The notes under the pieces are model-generated. The model saw only the letters and a list, made by a program, of their open reading frames with translations. It made no database searches and was not told the DNA's origin. A DNA stretch of 64,000 nucleotides. Origin: Acanthochromis polyacanthus (Eukaryota; Chordata; Actinopteri; Pomacentridae). This document shows positions 36,003-48,566 of this stretch, piece by piece (position 1 is the first letter of the stretch; each line of letters opens with the position of its first letter). The translations under genes were made by a program, and so were the position numbers. The DNA lies in the NCBI RefSeq assembly GCF_021347895.1, contig NC_067118.1, positions 34,837,255 to 34,901,254 of the forward strand. Reading direction: 5' to 3'.

Positions 36003-39000
36003 TAAGAAAGAGACAGTAGTAGAGGCTGTCAGTGGTGTCCCAGAGTAACATGATCTCTCCTCAGGGGAGATCGCTGCAGCCTCATACAACCTGACTATTT
36101 AAAACCCACAAACAGCAGCACAGATTAAAGTGATCAGCGCTGGCTTAAGGAGACCGGCAGTTATGTTATAAGTCAAACGGTAAGCGGCATGATAGATTGG
36201 ATCTGACAAGCGAGAATAAAATTAATCTACCATGTAGAGTGCTCAAATAAGCTTTTGACCATAGGTGTACGTTTTGAAGGGTGGGCATACGTCAAAAGTA
36301 TCTGAGGGTTTATTCATTTTGACTGAAGCTGAAGGTATTGCTCTTTAAACTATAGTCCATTTTTGTCTGTCTGGTTTCTTTTTGTGAAAGCCCCAAAATT
36401 TGTGTAGTAGTAACGTCCACAGCAAAAAAGATTTAAGGGTGAGATTTAGGCTGAAGCATAAACCTGTCTGTGGACAAACCTATTTTAATGTTCTGGGAAA
36501 CTAAGTCATCAAAGGGTCTCGGACCATATATCTGCTATTATAAGAATTATCTTTGCATGGGTGTAGATCACACTTAGAGTTACTGTACATGTACTCTGTT
36601 TGCCTTGCTAGCTTAGACATCCACTCCTGTGTCCAACAAATCAAGTTATGTAAATGCCCCGATACACTATGAGTACAGGAACACAGAGCATATTCAGCGC
36701 TCACATTTGTTTTATTGATAGAGACCTGAGGTGAAAATTCCATTTTTCTTTTATTACATGTCGAATTGCTAAGAATGTGAGCTAAAACATCCCATATGCA
36801 GACGGCTTTCATTTCTTTTTATATAAAGTGCTTTTGATTTATGAGCCCACAATGTCTTTTCTCCTGCATGAAATAAATTATGGAGGTGAATTCCCCCCCA
36901 CCTCAAAAAAAAAAAAAAAAGAGAGCGACTGAGAGGGAGACAGAGAGACAGAGAACCACAGAGAGTGCAGGGAGAAAAACACTAGGGAAGTCCTCAAACC
37001 AAAGTCAGACTGTGTGCCAAGTTTGGGGTGCGTATCGGCCCTCTGGGTTTTTATAAGAAGGTATGAATACGCGGGCGAAAGAAATAGGGCTGCTCAGCTC
37101 TTTAACAACTTCACTGTTTATCTTTCTCGTGCTTAGCTGGGAGATTAATAGGGAAAGTGGGTATTCATTAGACGTTTAAGAAAATAAACTTTGGTGAATT
37201 TTATCATACAACATGGTTCATGTTATGAAAACATTACATTCTAGGTGTTCAGCTGACATCCAGACCAGCTTAGTGCACCAGCAGAGCAAGTTCTGATTCT
37301 TTCTCACTGCACATATGGACAACCATCATGTTGGAAATGTTGTTAGGATTGAATGTACCACATTTTAAAGGATATTAGTGCTTGAAGCGTCATCTTATTC
37401 ATTAAAACTCATGGCTCTTCTGGGTTTCTGGTTCGGATTTGTATTTCTCAATGTTTCCCTCCTCAAAACCTTGTGAAATTGAGCAAATGACTGCATGCTA
37501 CTTGCTGAACATTACCAGACGCATTTCAAAAGCATGTGTCAAACATAATATCTCCGCTGGATTTCTTCTTGGATGACAGAGATAATTCTTTGTCTGGCCA
37601 AAGAGAACAGAAGAGAAGGAAACCAAAACACTGAGCAATTAAGTGTTCGAATTATTTTGTTTTGACTCAAAAACAAGATTTTTTGGGATAACCACACCAG
37701 TAAACGCATTCTTTTCATTCGGCCGTGGACCGTCAGAGCAAGAGTCAGATGCTGAATTCAGGAATGACCTTTAAATGTCAGATTGTCCATTTCAAGGAAA
37801 TTGGCAGCATAAGTGAGTTGGCAGACTTGAGTAATGATCTGCCACATAGTATATCTGCACAGAGGAGATCGTATCCAGCAACATATCATGATTTATTGTG
37901 CATTCTGGTTCCAGCTGCTCCACCCTTGATCCACCTTCAACAAATCAGTGACCTGACTCGGTAGATGTCCATCTCTTTCTTCATCCCAAAACATCCTAAA
38001 TGCAAGCATTATGCTTTGCTTGGAAGCCTTTTGCTTTCAAAACAGGTGCGTTTGATATTTAGAGGTGGGTCTTGTAGTTGTCAGCTGTGATCAGTTTATG
38101 AGACATGAGACACGTTCGCCTGCTGCGTCCAGTTTCTGCACTCGCTGATTACTCATGACAAGACGCACAGCTGGCAGTTTACATACACATGTGATTGGAC
38201 ACAGGCACACACGTGGTCACACACCTGGCACAATCACTGGTACACCTGCTCATATTGTGAATGCTGGAGACAAACTGGGGACCACCAGAACAGTAAAATG
38301 CACCTCAAAATCCCAAAAAGGGAGAGAAAAAAAATGAAAAAGACAAATTTATGCCTGCTTTCACCTTCAACTCACCTTCACCCAAGGGCGTAATTTACAT
38401 TTAAACTTTGGAGGACACCTCTGGGAAATACTCCAGGCTCCAAAATTCTGGTCTAATTCATGCTCATAACGCAAAGCACATACCTCCTAACCCTTTGGCA
38501 CTCAACACAAATTAGCAGTATATAAACATAATTTCTAGGTGACAGGGTTGGACTTAATTTGACAACCTGCCCTGTACAGCATATAGAAAAAAAATGCTGT
38601 AAACTCTATTTCTGATTTAGACAGTAGTGGTGATCATATGAGTAAAAAGAATAAATAAATTAATTACATAATACAATAAATAATCTAAGAATAAAATTCT
38701 AAATCGGACAGGATATATTGTAAATGTGGCGTTGAAAATCATTGACAGTTCCATCTCTGCTAGGTTTCCCTCCACAGCAAGAAAATGTGCTTTTTATAAT
38801 GACAAGTCATTTTATTTCCATCTTTTTTCAACAAATCTGTAACTTTAACCAACTGGGACCTCCTGAGCTGTCATGGCTCACATAAAGAATAACTAGATAC
38901 AGAGTTCAGCTGAGACCTCTTAACTGATGGATCCAGAAGTTCTCCTTCGCTCTAATTCCCCCCCCCATACTTCTACATACTGAGCGTGTCAAAATTAATC

Positions 39001-40264
39001 TCCAGCATCAGCTAAAATACAGAAATGACTGGGGATTTTTTTATTTATTACATGCAGGTGCACCTCACTGACTCGCTCCAGGGCTATAGGTGTCCTTCAT
39101 CTCTTTATCAATCAGCTGATGTGCTAATCATCTTACGCTGGAATTTCCCTTTGACAATTTCACTCTTCATTATCGCAGCTGTTACTCGAAAAACTTTAAA
39201 AAGTTATCATTAGGTTTATACTACAGGCAGCAATGTCGTCTCTTAGAAGTAGCAGAGGTCTGATGGTTCAGCGTTGCAGGCATTTAGTGCTTGCAAACCA
39301 CACACATTGTTTACACCATGGAGATTGTTAAAAAAAGTATATAAACAGATGCTGGCCAAAATTGCTATTCTGACTCAACTTGTTTCCCTCACTCCATAAA
39401 TACATAGTTTATTAGGATCAGGCCCATTTCTTCCCCATCAACACAATGGCACGGCCTTTGGCTGGTGAGCCTGGTTTGGGCTGGTTTGAATGGTTTGCAA
39501 TTATTTTCCCAAATAAACAACTCCAGGCCTCAGAGCTGATTGAGAAGGCTCTGGATGCAGCAGGAGTTCCATTTTGTGTCCTTTGCCGTCGCTGTGACAC
39601 CGGCATGAGAGTAGCGTGATCAGCCCAGAGGCTTAGAGATGTTATGTCTGATTATAACATTGTACATACAGTGCTCTTGAAAAGTTGCTTTTTTCTAAAG
39701 TATAAAACAACACTGAAGATCTCAAAACTGCTAGTAACACAAATGGAATTATGGAGAAACAAAGCAAAATCTTTTTTGCACACAATTTTAAATAACACAG
39801 TGTTGTTGTCACTTGGACTAGTTTTCAGTTCACTTGCAAACTTTTGCAAAAGTTAGTTGATGAAATAGTTTGCTTTTTAATGCATTTGAGCCATTAGATG
39901 TGCTGTGCCATGGTAATATTGGTGTGCAGCAAATAAAATTCAACTACTGTAGTGATTCATACGATAGCAGAAATTACGCAGCTAAGAGAAATGGCAGTCT
40001 GTCGTTACTTTAACATATCAAGGACAGTCTGTCTGGAAAATTTCAAGAACTTTGAATGCTTTTTCAAGTGCAGTCGCAGAACAAAACATCAAACACTGAT
40101 GTGAGACAAAGCAGGCTCTGATGAGAACCGCTCCAGAAAAGTAAGATTGAGAATTATCTCCGCTCAAGAGGGGGAAAAAAAACAACTTTAGAATTACAAG
40201 CCTCAGAAATAAGCAGTACCTCAGATTAGAACCCGCATGTTGTAAATGTTTCCCAGAGTTCACA
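36003..40264. other. Intergenic DNA without recognised genes
   Basis: AT-rich sequence. An A-run and GA-rich tract lie at about 36905-36960. No coding family, RNA gene or clear mobile element was recognised. Confidence 0.5.
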
Positions 40265-40915
40265 TGTCAAAATCACCTGTTTCGAGGAGACTGCAGTAAT
40301 CAGGCCTTCACGGTCAAATTGCTGTGAAGAAACCACTACTGATGGAGATCAAGAGGAAGAGGACGCCCAGTGCCAAAACATACAAGAAATGGACATTTAA
40401 CGAGCACGGCTGACATGACAGTCTGTAGCGACATCTCATTTGCTCTAAATGGGACCAGCATTTGTTTTCAACAGGACAATGACCCAAAACGTACCTCCAG
40501 GCCTTCTGTTGGCTCTCTTACCAAGAACAAGAGCAGTGATGGATTGCTGCGTCAGATGCTCTCCACAATTACCCGACCTAAACCCAATTGAGATGGTTTG
40601 GGATGAGTTGGACCACAGAGTGAAGGAAAAGCAGCCAACAAGTGCTCAGCATATGTGGGAACTCCTGCAAGACCGCTGGAAAATCATTCCAGGTGCTCAC
40701 CTCATGAAGCTGGTTGAGAGAAAGCCAAGAGTGTGTGCAAAACATAGGTGGCTACTCTGAAGAATTTCAAATTCAGAACATGCTTTGCTTTGTTTACACT
40801 TTTGTTTTTTTGATTACCACATAAATCCAGATGTGTTATTCGATAGTATTGATGTCTTTAGCATTGTTGAACAATGTGGAAAATAGTAAAAACAAAACAA
40901 AGCAAAGAACAAACA
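40265..40915 (+). pseudogene. Decayed Tc1/mariner-like transposase (internally deleted)
   Basis: The frame at 40449-40760 reads FNRTMTQN and then, in the shifted frame 40370-40591, FQQDNDPKRTSRP, the second catalytic Asp block. It is followed by LPDLNPIEMVWDELDHRVKE, with the Glu of the DD34E triad. The C-terminal AQHMWELLQDRWKIIPGAHL is well kept. Upstream, a more N-terminal piece (aagaaatggacattt) is joined after a large internal deletion. Frameshifts and the missing first half make it inactive. The sequence after the stop resembles the usual 3' end of such fish elements, but a clear terminal inverted repeat was not found. Confidence 0.85.
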
Positions 40916-41391
40916 AAAATAAGAAGCTGCATCTATTTTTTAACTGGCAGCACACACTAGGAATTAGGTAAAACCCTGAAAATCTGAGTTTGATTTTTGT
41001 GTGAAATGCATTTTCTCATGGAGATCAAAATGAGCTCATTAAAATAATCATTCAAACTTAAGCGATCAAAACCAAGACATCTTTCAATTCAGTTGTTGAT
41101 GGCAAGCCTAACTAATGTGACTTACATTTAAAAGATATAACTGTAAAACTCAACTCTTCTTTCTTTGAACCTATGGCACAAAAAGAAGGGTAAATATAGT
41201 GCGTGGAAATAAACTCCAGGAAGATGAAGAGGAACTAAAAGGTTTAGTGAGACTGCAGAAAAATGGTCCTGTAAGACGGTGAGGATTTGGAAGGCGGCAC
41301 CAGTTATTCTGCTCCATAAAGGTAACGATCCCTGTGACTTAATTTCATAATTGCCTTGCTGTGTTAAAACCCTGGAGTCCAGCAATTCTTA

Positions 41392-41437
41392 ACAGTGGTT
41401 TATATATATATATATATATATATAGAAAAACCACTGT
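41392..41437. repeat. (TA)n microsatellite enclosed by a perfect inverted repeat
   Basis: ACAGTGGTTT at 41392-41401 and AAACCACTGT at 41428-41437 are exact reverse complements, enclosing about 12 TA units. It could form a hairpin or cruciform, or be paired ends of a small deleted element. Confidence 0.8.
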
Positions 41438-43674
41438 AGGGAGGGTTTAGTTTATGTCACCGCACAACAGCTGCATTATGCGTAATTAGCAATATTGTTA
41501 AGATTGTGAGTTATAATTAACACTGAGTTGCATTTTTATGGACTCATCTAGTATTTGATTGTGCTGATCGTGATATTTTAGTAAAGTAAAGTAAAGCTCA
41601 TTTAGCCAAGTGGGAACAAAACTCAGTCTGTTCGCTGGAAGAGAAAGAAAATGGGGAAAGACCCTCTAAAGCCTTTCCCTGATTGTTGGCTGAACTTTCT
41701 GAGGCAAAAACCAAAGCAGGCAGGTACACAGGCAAACTGCATAATGTAAAATTAGTGCTAGTTGATTGGTCCCTTAATCACATGGCCTCAGAACTATCTC
41801 TTATTTTGAACTCATGCAGCAATTTCTAAAGGTTTTTAAATTAAACACTCTGACATTGTATAATATTGTATGTATGTTGCTCTTGCGTGTGTATCATGGT
41901 GCAGTGTGCTCTATCACAAGTGATTAAATTCTCACTCATTATTGAATTATATGAACATGTGGGATAGTCAATCTTACCCAACAGACTGGTATATTATATA
42001 TATTATTTTTGTTTGTCTATAAGACTCAAACTGCATTAACGCAACTTCTTACTTTCTTTTAAAGGCAGTACTTACAATGTCAGGTCACGGGATATTTTTA
42101 CATTAGCTCGTGTTTACACTGAGCTCGGAAAAACTGGTTTCCAATACCATGCTAAAATGAGCTACAAAAAAGTGAAATTAACATCTCCCATTTCAGTTTT
42201 TGATTCCCAGTTATTTGCATTTACACCTGTAATAGCTTTTCTAAATGTGAGATTAATGCCTAACTTGTGCAGGAATTTTCTGTATTATAAGTTTATTCTT
42301 CTATGCTGGACTCTCTTATTAAAGAGATCCCACTGTCAGTGAGCCTACATGTTTAAATAAAGTATTAAATAAAGTTTAAAATATAAGGTCCAGTACAAAG
42401 TGGATGAAATAAGATTCACTGAGAAATGGAAGAAATAACACCTTGGGGAGAAAATAAGGTCCTGTGAGAAGCAAGGAAAAGAGGGTTCGGACCAAAAGTG
42501 AATGAAATAACATTCAGTGGGAGGGGGAGGAAGTCAAGTTCAGAAGTTTAAGTGGAGGACTCATCTCTGCTCTTCCAGTAAACAGGGAGAAGTACGCCGC
42601 AAAACCATGCTAGCAGATGTTGATTTGTGATTTGGGTTATGCAAATGTGCTTAATTCCTCTCACACGTTTTCTAAATGATGGTGGGATGTCAGGAGGATT
42701 ACTGCAATTCTCTGCACTCAAAAATGTACAAATTAACCATTTATTTCTTGTACATATCCTAGTATGGATAGACTCTTTTCTGACTTGCTCTTTCTACCTG
42801 ACAAATGTTTTGAGTCTCACCTGTTTCTCTTCCCTTCATATCCAACTGTGTGTTGGTTTCCTCTTTTCCTCTTCCAAGTTATGGCACAGTGCAGGATTTT
42901 TAGATTACACACCTCATTAATAATACTCACTGCGCACCCACTAAAAAGCAATATAAATTGCAAACACGCATGCATCCACCCACAGACACACAACCATGCG
43001 CACACATCCACACACAATGCCTCCGAGCTATGACGAGTTCATGTCCAGAGAGTATTATAGCCCTTATTATTTTTAATTACAACACAGCTTATCGCTGTGG
43101 AAATGCAACAGTTACGTATATGAGAGTTCTAATCAACTGGCTCCAAATGCAGATGTCGAAAAACAAACAGACGGCGTCGCAGCCTTGACCACAAAACACA
43201 CGTCAGCGTCCAACATTACCCCGCTGTGATGTCATATCCTCTAAGTGCTCAAGAAAGTTAGGCTGAGAGAGAGCAGGAGTATCGTATGCATGAAACACAC
43301 AAATGCACACATAAGTATAAATGTCGCACCACAAGTGCACACCGACACACAGATCAGAGATGTACTGTAGAAAGAGCGTGTGATGGCGGTTAGAGTCAGG
43401 GAGAGCAGGAGGACATGTCAACAGCAAGCCTTTGGATATTCCTACGGTCAAGAGGGTAATGATGGGTGAGAGCAGGGTGAGGAAGGGGGTGAGAAATGGG
43501 GTGAGTGGGGGACACTGGGGCATTTAAATGTCACATTGTTGTAGCAATTTTTCTTTCAGGGCCTGTGGTTGTAACCTTAGCCTTTCTTTCACTGCTCTGC
43601 TATGCAAAATAAGGGCGTTAAAGTCCCAGGGCCAAGCGTACACGTAACATGCAGTTCATCAGCTCATATGCGCG

Positions 43675-43800
<126 letters not shown>

Positions 43801-44091
43801 AATACAAACCAAGCAGGGCAAATACACACATACACTACAATGTTGCTATAGACTGTATCTCTGTGTGTTTATTTAGTATGTAGCGCAAGAAAAAGCCTAA
43901 CAAGCATGGCAAAAGCATGGAAACACACATTAACACACATGTACACACACAAAAATACACGTGCACTAATGTGCCAATAAGAGCAACCATTTAGTCCTGT
44001 CCACACTGAGTTCATAGAGGGTTAGTGAGAGCGGCTCTCCAGCTGGGGTATAAAGATACAAATCAAACATGACAGATGGACACGCACAAAC

Positions 44092-44116
44092 ACACACACA
44101 CACACACACACACACA
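44092..44116. repeat. (CA)n microsatellite
   Basis: About 12 CA units. Confidence 0.9.
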
Positions 44117-45988
44117 GACTTCTATAAAAGTTTGATGTAACCACATCATGCCCAGAGACGCCATGTACAGAAAAACACTGCATCAATTATCACATCAACA
44201 TTCAGCCTTCATCAGCACAGCGGGATTTATTGCAGGCAGGGGGGAGCCAACAACCCCAATAGTCCCTAACTCATTGATCGGTCCTCCATCCAACACAAAC
44301 ATGCTGATGCTGATGAACTGTGATCCGAGGAAACTCTAAAGTGCTCACAATACTTACAGTGGTTCTCAATCCCAATCCAGCGCAGAGACCTGGGGACAAC
44401 CGAGGCTGGGAGCCAATGGCGTTGCTTGCTTTGAGCTATGATACCGTGAGACCACCTACTCTGCTACAATCAGCCCGCCTTTTCCCTCCGTTGCCTCCCT
44501 GACCTCCAATCTAACTTTCCTCGGTTACCCTCCCCTCCTTCCTCTTTCTTCACTCCTGACTGTCCATTCTGTTAAGCGGGCCTACACTCTAAAAACAGCT
44601 TGGGTGCATTTGAGTGGCAGAGGCAAGGCATGGGGGCTCCTGGGTCTCCATTTAGCCACTTCCTGTTTAAGGGAGCCAATAAGTATGCCCCTCCAGGCCA
44701 TTGCTCAGGTTGCCATGTGTAAGCGGAATGAGGCTTTTTGGTGGACCTGATGGGCTGAGGGAGCTCAGGTTGCAGCTACAAAGACTCTGCTGAATATGCT
44801 AATGTTGAAAAATCTCCCTCCGCTTGTTTGCACAAACACAGAATGGAATGCTAAATATATGCCTACGATTTGTTCTGGTTTTGTCATTCAGTATGCGGCT
44901 GATGAGAGTAAGCTACACGTCTGAGAGGAAATTAATGAACTTCAAGCCGGTGAATTGTGTGCACTCCTTTCCCCAAATACATACTGTTTGCTAATCCTAA
45001 TCAGAGCACAAAAACGGTGAAGTGTAGTTTCTGTTTTCTCACACTAGCTTTCCTTCATTTTCTTGTTCTTTCTTGCACACACCTACACACAGACACACAC
45101 ACAGTATTAGCACAGCTGGCTGTCAGGTCCTCGATCTCACCGAGAGGGCCCTAAGTACTGAGGGCTTTTCTTCCCGTCACAGCATGGGGTAGACAACTAA
45201 TTCTGTATGTATGTGTGTGTTGGGAGTGTATGTTTTCAGCTGGCACCTCTCAACCTTGGCAGCGGTGTGTCTCCTAGCACCCACAGGAACAAATTTGTCC
45301 TTGGGGTTTGGTTTGCTTTTCGTCTCCGATGTGCGAGTGTGCGGGTACATGCATGTGTGGGTGAGGCAGTCGAGAGGTCTGGTCATTATCACCACTACAG
45401 CCAGCGAGCATGTGGCCAGAGCAGCCAGGGAAAGAAGGTAGAAGAGGGTGAGGAAGGAGGTAAATAAGGACAGAGCTGAGGACAAGCCGCTTAGGGGGTG
45501 AAAGCAATCACTACATCGATGACAGTGAAGCGGCGAATGCTCAATCCACGCAGTAAGCCATTTAATCCCATTGAGCGTAGCGAGGGCCATCCTAAAAATG
45601 AGTAGTGAATGCTTTTCTGCCATTGTTTCTTTAAAATTAGATATTCACTGCAGTAACCCCATCCTCTACGCAAGCATGAGAATACATGCTCGCGGTGCGT
45701 CGCAGGGTTGAGATGTTGCTAGTCAGCCTGTGGAATGTCGACAGAATCGTGTGTGTTTTCCCAGCTTGTCTTAGCTTTGCCATGTTGTGGTCGCCGGGCC
45801 TGTGTGTGGTCCTGGTGTGGTTCAGCTGCTCAGAATCATTTCCATTTAAACATATCTGCAGCCCTCAAAGCAAACCACCGATGGTCTCCACGCCATTGGA
45901 GGTAACAACAAAAGCGTTGCCCTCTGTGTGACCGCCAGTGTGTGCGCGCATGCTGTGTTCATCATCGTGTGTTAGTGCATGTTTAAGA

Positions 45989-45989
45989 T

Positions 45990-46032
<43 letters not shown>

Positions 46033-46056
46033 GTGCGTGTGTGCGTGTGCGTGTAT
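45989..46056. repeat. (GT)n microsatellite with GCGT variants
   Basis: About 19 pure GT units followed by gcgtgtgt-type interruptions. Confidence 0.95.
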
Positions 46057-47800
46057 GCACGATTGTTAGAATGTGTGACTACGAGTCCGATTCACTGTCA
46101 TCCGTCTTGCAGCATATTAGCAAACAAGATTTCTCATGTAGTCAAGATAATGGCGAACAAACAGAGCTAGAGTGGTGTGAGTGCTGATGGATTGGTGTGT
46201 TTTGAAGTGCAGGGCCCCTTCAGGGTATTGTGTCCAAGTGATCAGTGACTCCTCTCTCAGGGATTCCTTCCCACCTCAAACAGCAGCACAGATTGGATCA
46301 CTTGGAAGGAATGTGGATGCCTTTTTTAAGAAAATATCCTCAATGCTGTTTGTCTCCCTGCTGTGGAGTGCATCTCTTCCGATGAACACAGGATATTGAA
46401 CTTGCTTGTACAAGTAAACATTTTTTCCTTTTTCTTTCTGTTTTATTCAAGTACTTTGTTTTTGCAGCTAGCTTACTCTCATTGTTACCTGTATGCATAT
46501 AAGCCATCTACTGTGGAAAATTCAGAAAAGAGAGTCTGCATGCGTTTATGGGCCTCTTAGCATCTGAATGGGTTCTGTCTCCCCTATCAGTGTGCAGGCA
46601 ACACAGCTTACAGAAAACAGAGATGAGCATTTATCACTCACGGGAACAAGGAAGGTGGCAACAGGGCTGCCAGTGTGGCTGCTTCCCAGAGAGAAGATTG
46701 CTTTCCCCAAGTCTGCCTTTTGTACACACACTGGATGCACTTTCCCATAACTCATCTGGCAAACAGGAAGGAATCACAGACCGGATTGTATGCGTGTTGA
46801 CCCAAAACAGCTCCAATCCCATTATGCAGTGATAAATGACCCACAAGCAAGTCAGAGAGTCTTTGGACCATAGCAAGAGGAAGAGACCTGGGAATGATTA
46901 GAGTCAGAAAGTTCTACACAAGGGACAAGATGAGTAAAGCAGTAGAGAATAGATTAGACCCGCTGGACATGTAGAATTACTTTGTCAGTGAAGGAGGAAT
47001 GGCGAATTGGTATAACCCACTGGTTGAGAGGTGGGGAAAGAGAGGGAGTCGATGCATGTCCCGTTCTTGACCACAGGGACTTTTGTGTTGACACAGAGAC
47101 CACAGTGGAGCTTCCTCTTGCTGGTACTGGCAGGGTCTCTGAAAGCGTCTCTGCTTCTTTTCACTTAAACGATAATGCGACATATGTTTGGGCATCTGTA
47201 TGCACAATATCAGTTGTCCTAAGAGTCTTATTCTGGCATGAATGTGCAGATACATCAGCAAATCCCGAAGGATTGTTTGTCGGTTGCTAAGATGAATGTT
47301 GTGGTTGGTCTTCGATTCCAGTGTCATGGTCTTCATTGTCTCTTTGTATGGTGGGATAAGCCTCTGGGGCATGAATGACAGAAAGGAGAAATGCCAGATG
47401 CACACACAGACACACACATGCTTGCCACAGCTCTGCTCATGTGGAGGCCAAAAGGCAGCCAAACATTTCCCCATGGCCAACCACAAAGAGCAGATACTGC
47501 ATTAATTAATCAAATTTACCAACAACAATAGAGCAGTCTATAGGGATGACAACTAATGGTTCATATTAACTCTATTGTTCTATTCAGTTGTGCTTTGTTT
47601 AAGCCTTTCAACAACATCACTTTAAACAACGGTATAAATTTTAAACATCATTTTATTTCAAAAGTACACAAACAGGACCAATATCGTTCAATAAGGCAAA
47701 GCTCAAATATTAACAACCACTCACATCAGAGGACTCAAAATCTCATAGTCACAGTTTATGGGTACCACTTGCAAATCATAAATAACTCTTTTTTTCCTTC

Positions 47801-47824
47801 ATATATATATATATATATATATAT
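47801..47824. repeat. (AT)n microsatellite
   Basis: Twelve AT units. Confidence 0.95.
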
Positions 47825-47934
47825 TTACTCAAACTTATTTTTTTGTCATCATGAAAAAAAGATTGTTAGACAAACATTTCATTACAACCCCACCCACATA
47901 TAATCATCTTCATTTTCAGTGTTATTTTCATTTT

Positions 47935-47940
47935 TTTATT
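47935..47940 (-). promoter_or_regulatory. Candidate poly(A) signal for cacna2d3
   Basis: AATAAA on the minus strand, about 0.53 kb past the cacna2d3 stop. A TG-rich stretch (TGTGGGTGGGGTTGT on the minus strand, about 47887-47901) lies 35-50 bases further and fits a downstream element. A second AATAAA lies at 47652-47657. Confidence 0.45.
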
Positions 47941-48473
47941 TTCAGAATCATTATTGTCCATGAAAAGTCAGAGTGGGCCAGGGGAAGGTGCATCCATCTT
48001 TCTCCACACGGGTGTTACGTGGCTCTAATGCCCAGTTCCAAGCCCAGCTACAGACCCTAGCCCTTAGCTGCTACCTGAAAGGACTGAACATCGTGCTGTT
48101 TGTGTCAGTGGGTTTTACTAGACCACTTGTGCAGTTCTTAAGCTACTAAGTGTATTGTTAGCAATACTACTATGTGTTTCTAGACTTTGTATCTCCCCCA
48201 AAACCTCTCTGTGCAGCTCTTGTGATATTGCTAAAGCACCTTAATGATCACTACTTAGCAGCTGTAATAGCTATCCATTATCAGTCCTTTCAAATACGTA
48301 CCTTAAAGGGAGGTACCACCGGGCTAGGGGCTTTGTAGTTGGTGAGTTGAAATTGGGCACAATTTTATACAGGGCAGGAGTGTTTTTTTCTGTGGCATCG
48401 TTGCGATTTTTTTGCATGCCGAGCCAATCCAATCCAAGTCAAGTTCTGGATGGACAGGCGTGGCCAGCTCTGG

Positions 48474-48566
48474 TCACCTAGGGAACAGTGCCACGAGTAC
48501 GCAGAGCAGTGTTGCCACAAGGGACGGATTGAGACTCGCAGCTCCTCCACACTCCATCGAGTTCTC
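48474..48566 (-). CDS. cacna2d3: cacna2d3 terminal exon, GPI-anchor-type tail
   Basis: Acceptor gtctctag, stop TGA at 48476-48474. It encodes ENSMECGGAASLNPSLVATL and then LCVLVALFPR. The small-residue CGGAAS followed by a hydrophobic end fits a GPI attachment signal, as proposed for alpha2delta proteins. Confidence 0.9.
   Translation of the reverse strand, partial: ENSMECGGAASLNPSLVATLLCVLVALFPR

Noticed and set aside
40370..40760. Active Tc1 transposase
   Set aside because: The first half is missing, the frame shifts within the catalytic region and no clear terminal inverted repeats are present.
45177..45623. 148-codon minus-strand ORF
   Set aside because: Overlapping frames on both strands of similar length and no motif; treated as chance.
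46977..47486. 169-codon minus-strand ORF
   Set aside because: No recognisable family, low-complexity CA/GT part (HVCVCVCIW), no splice or codon-use support; likely chance.
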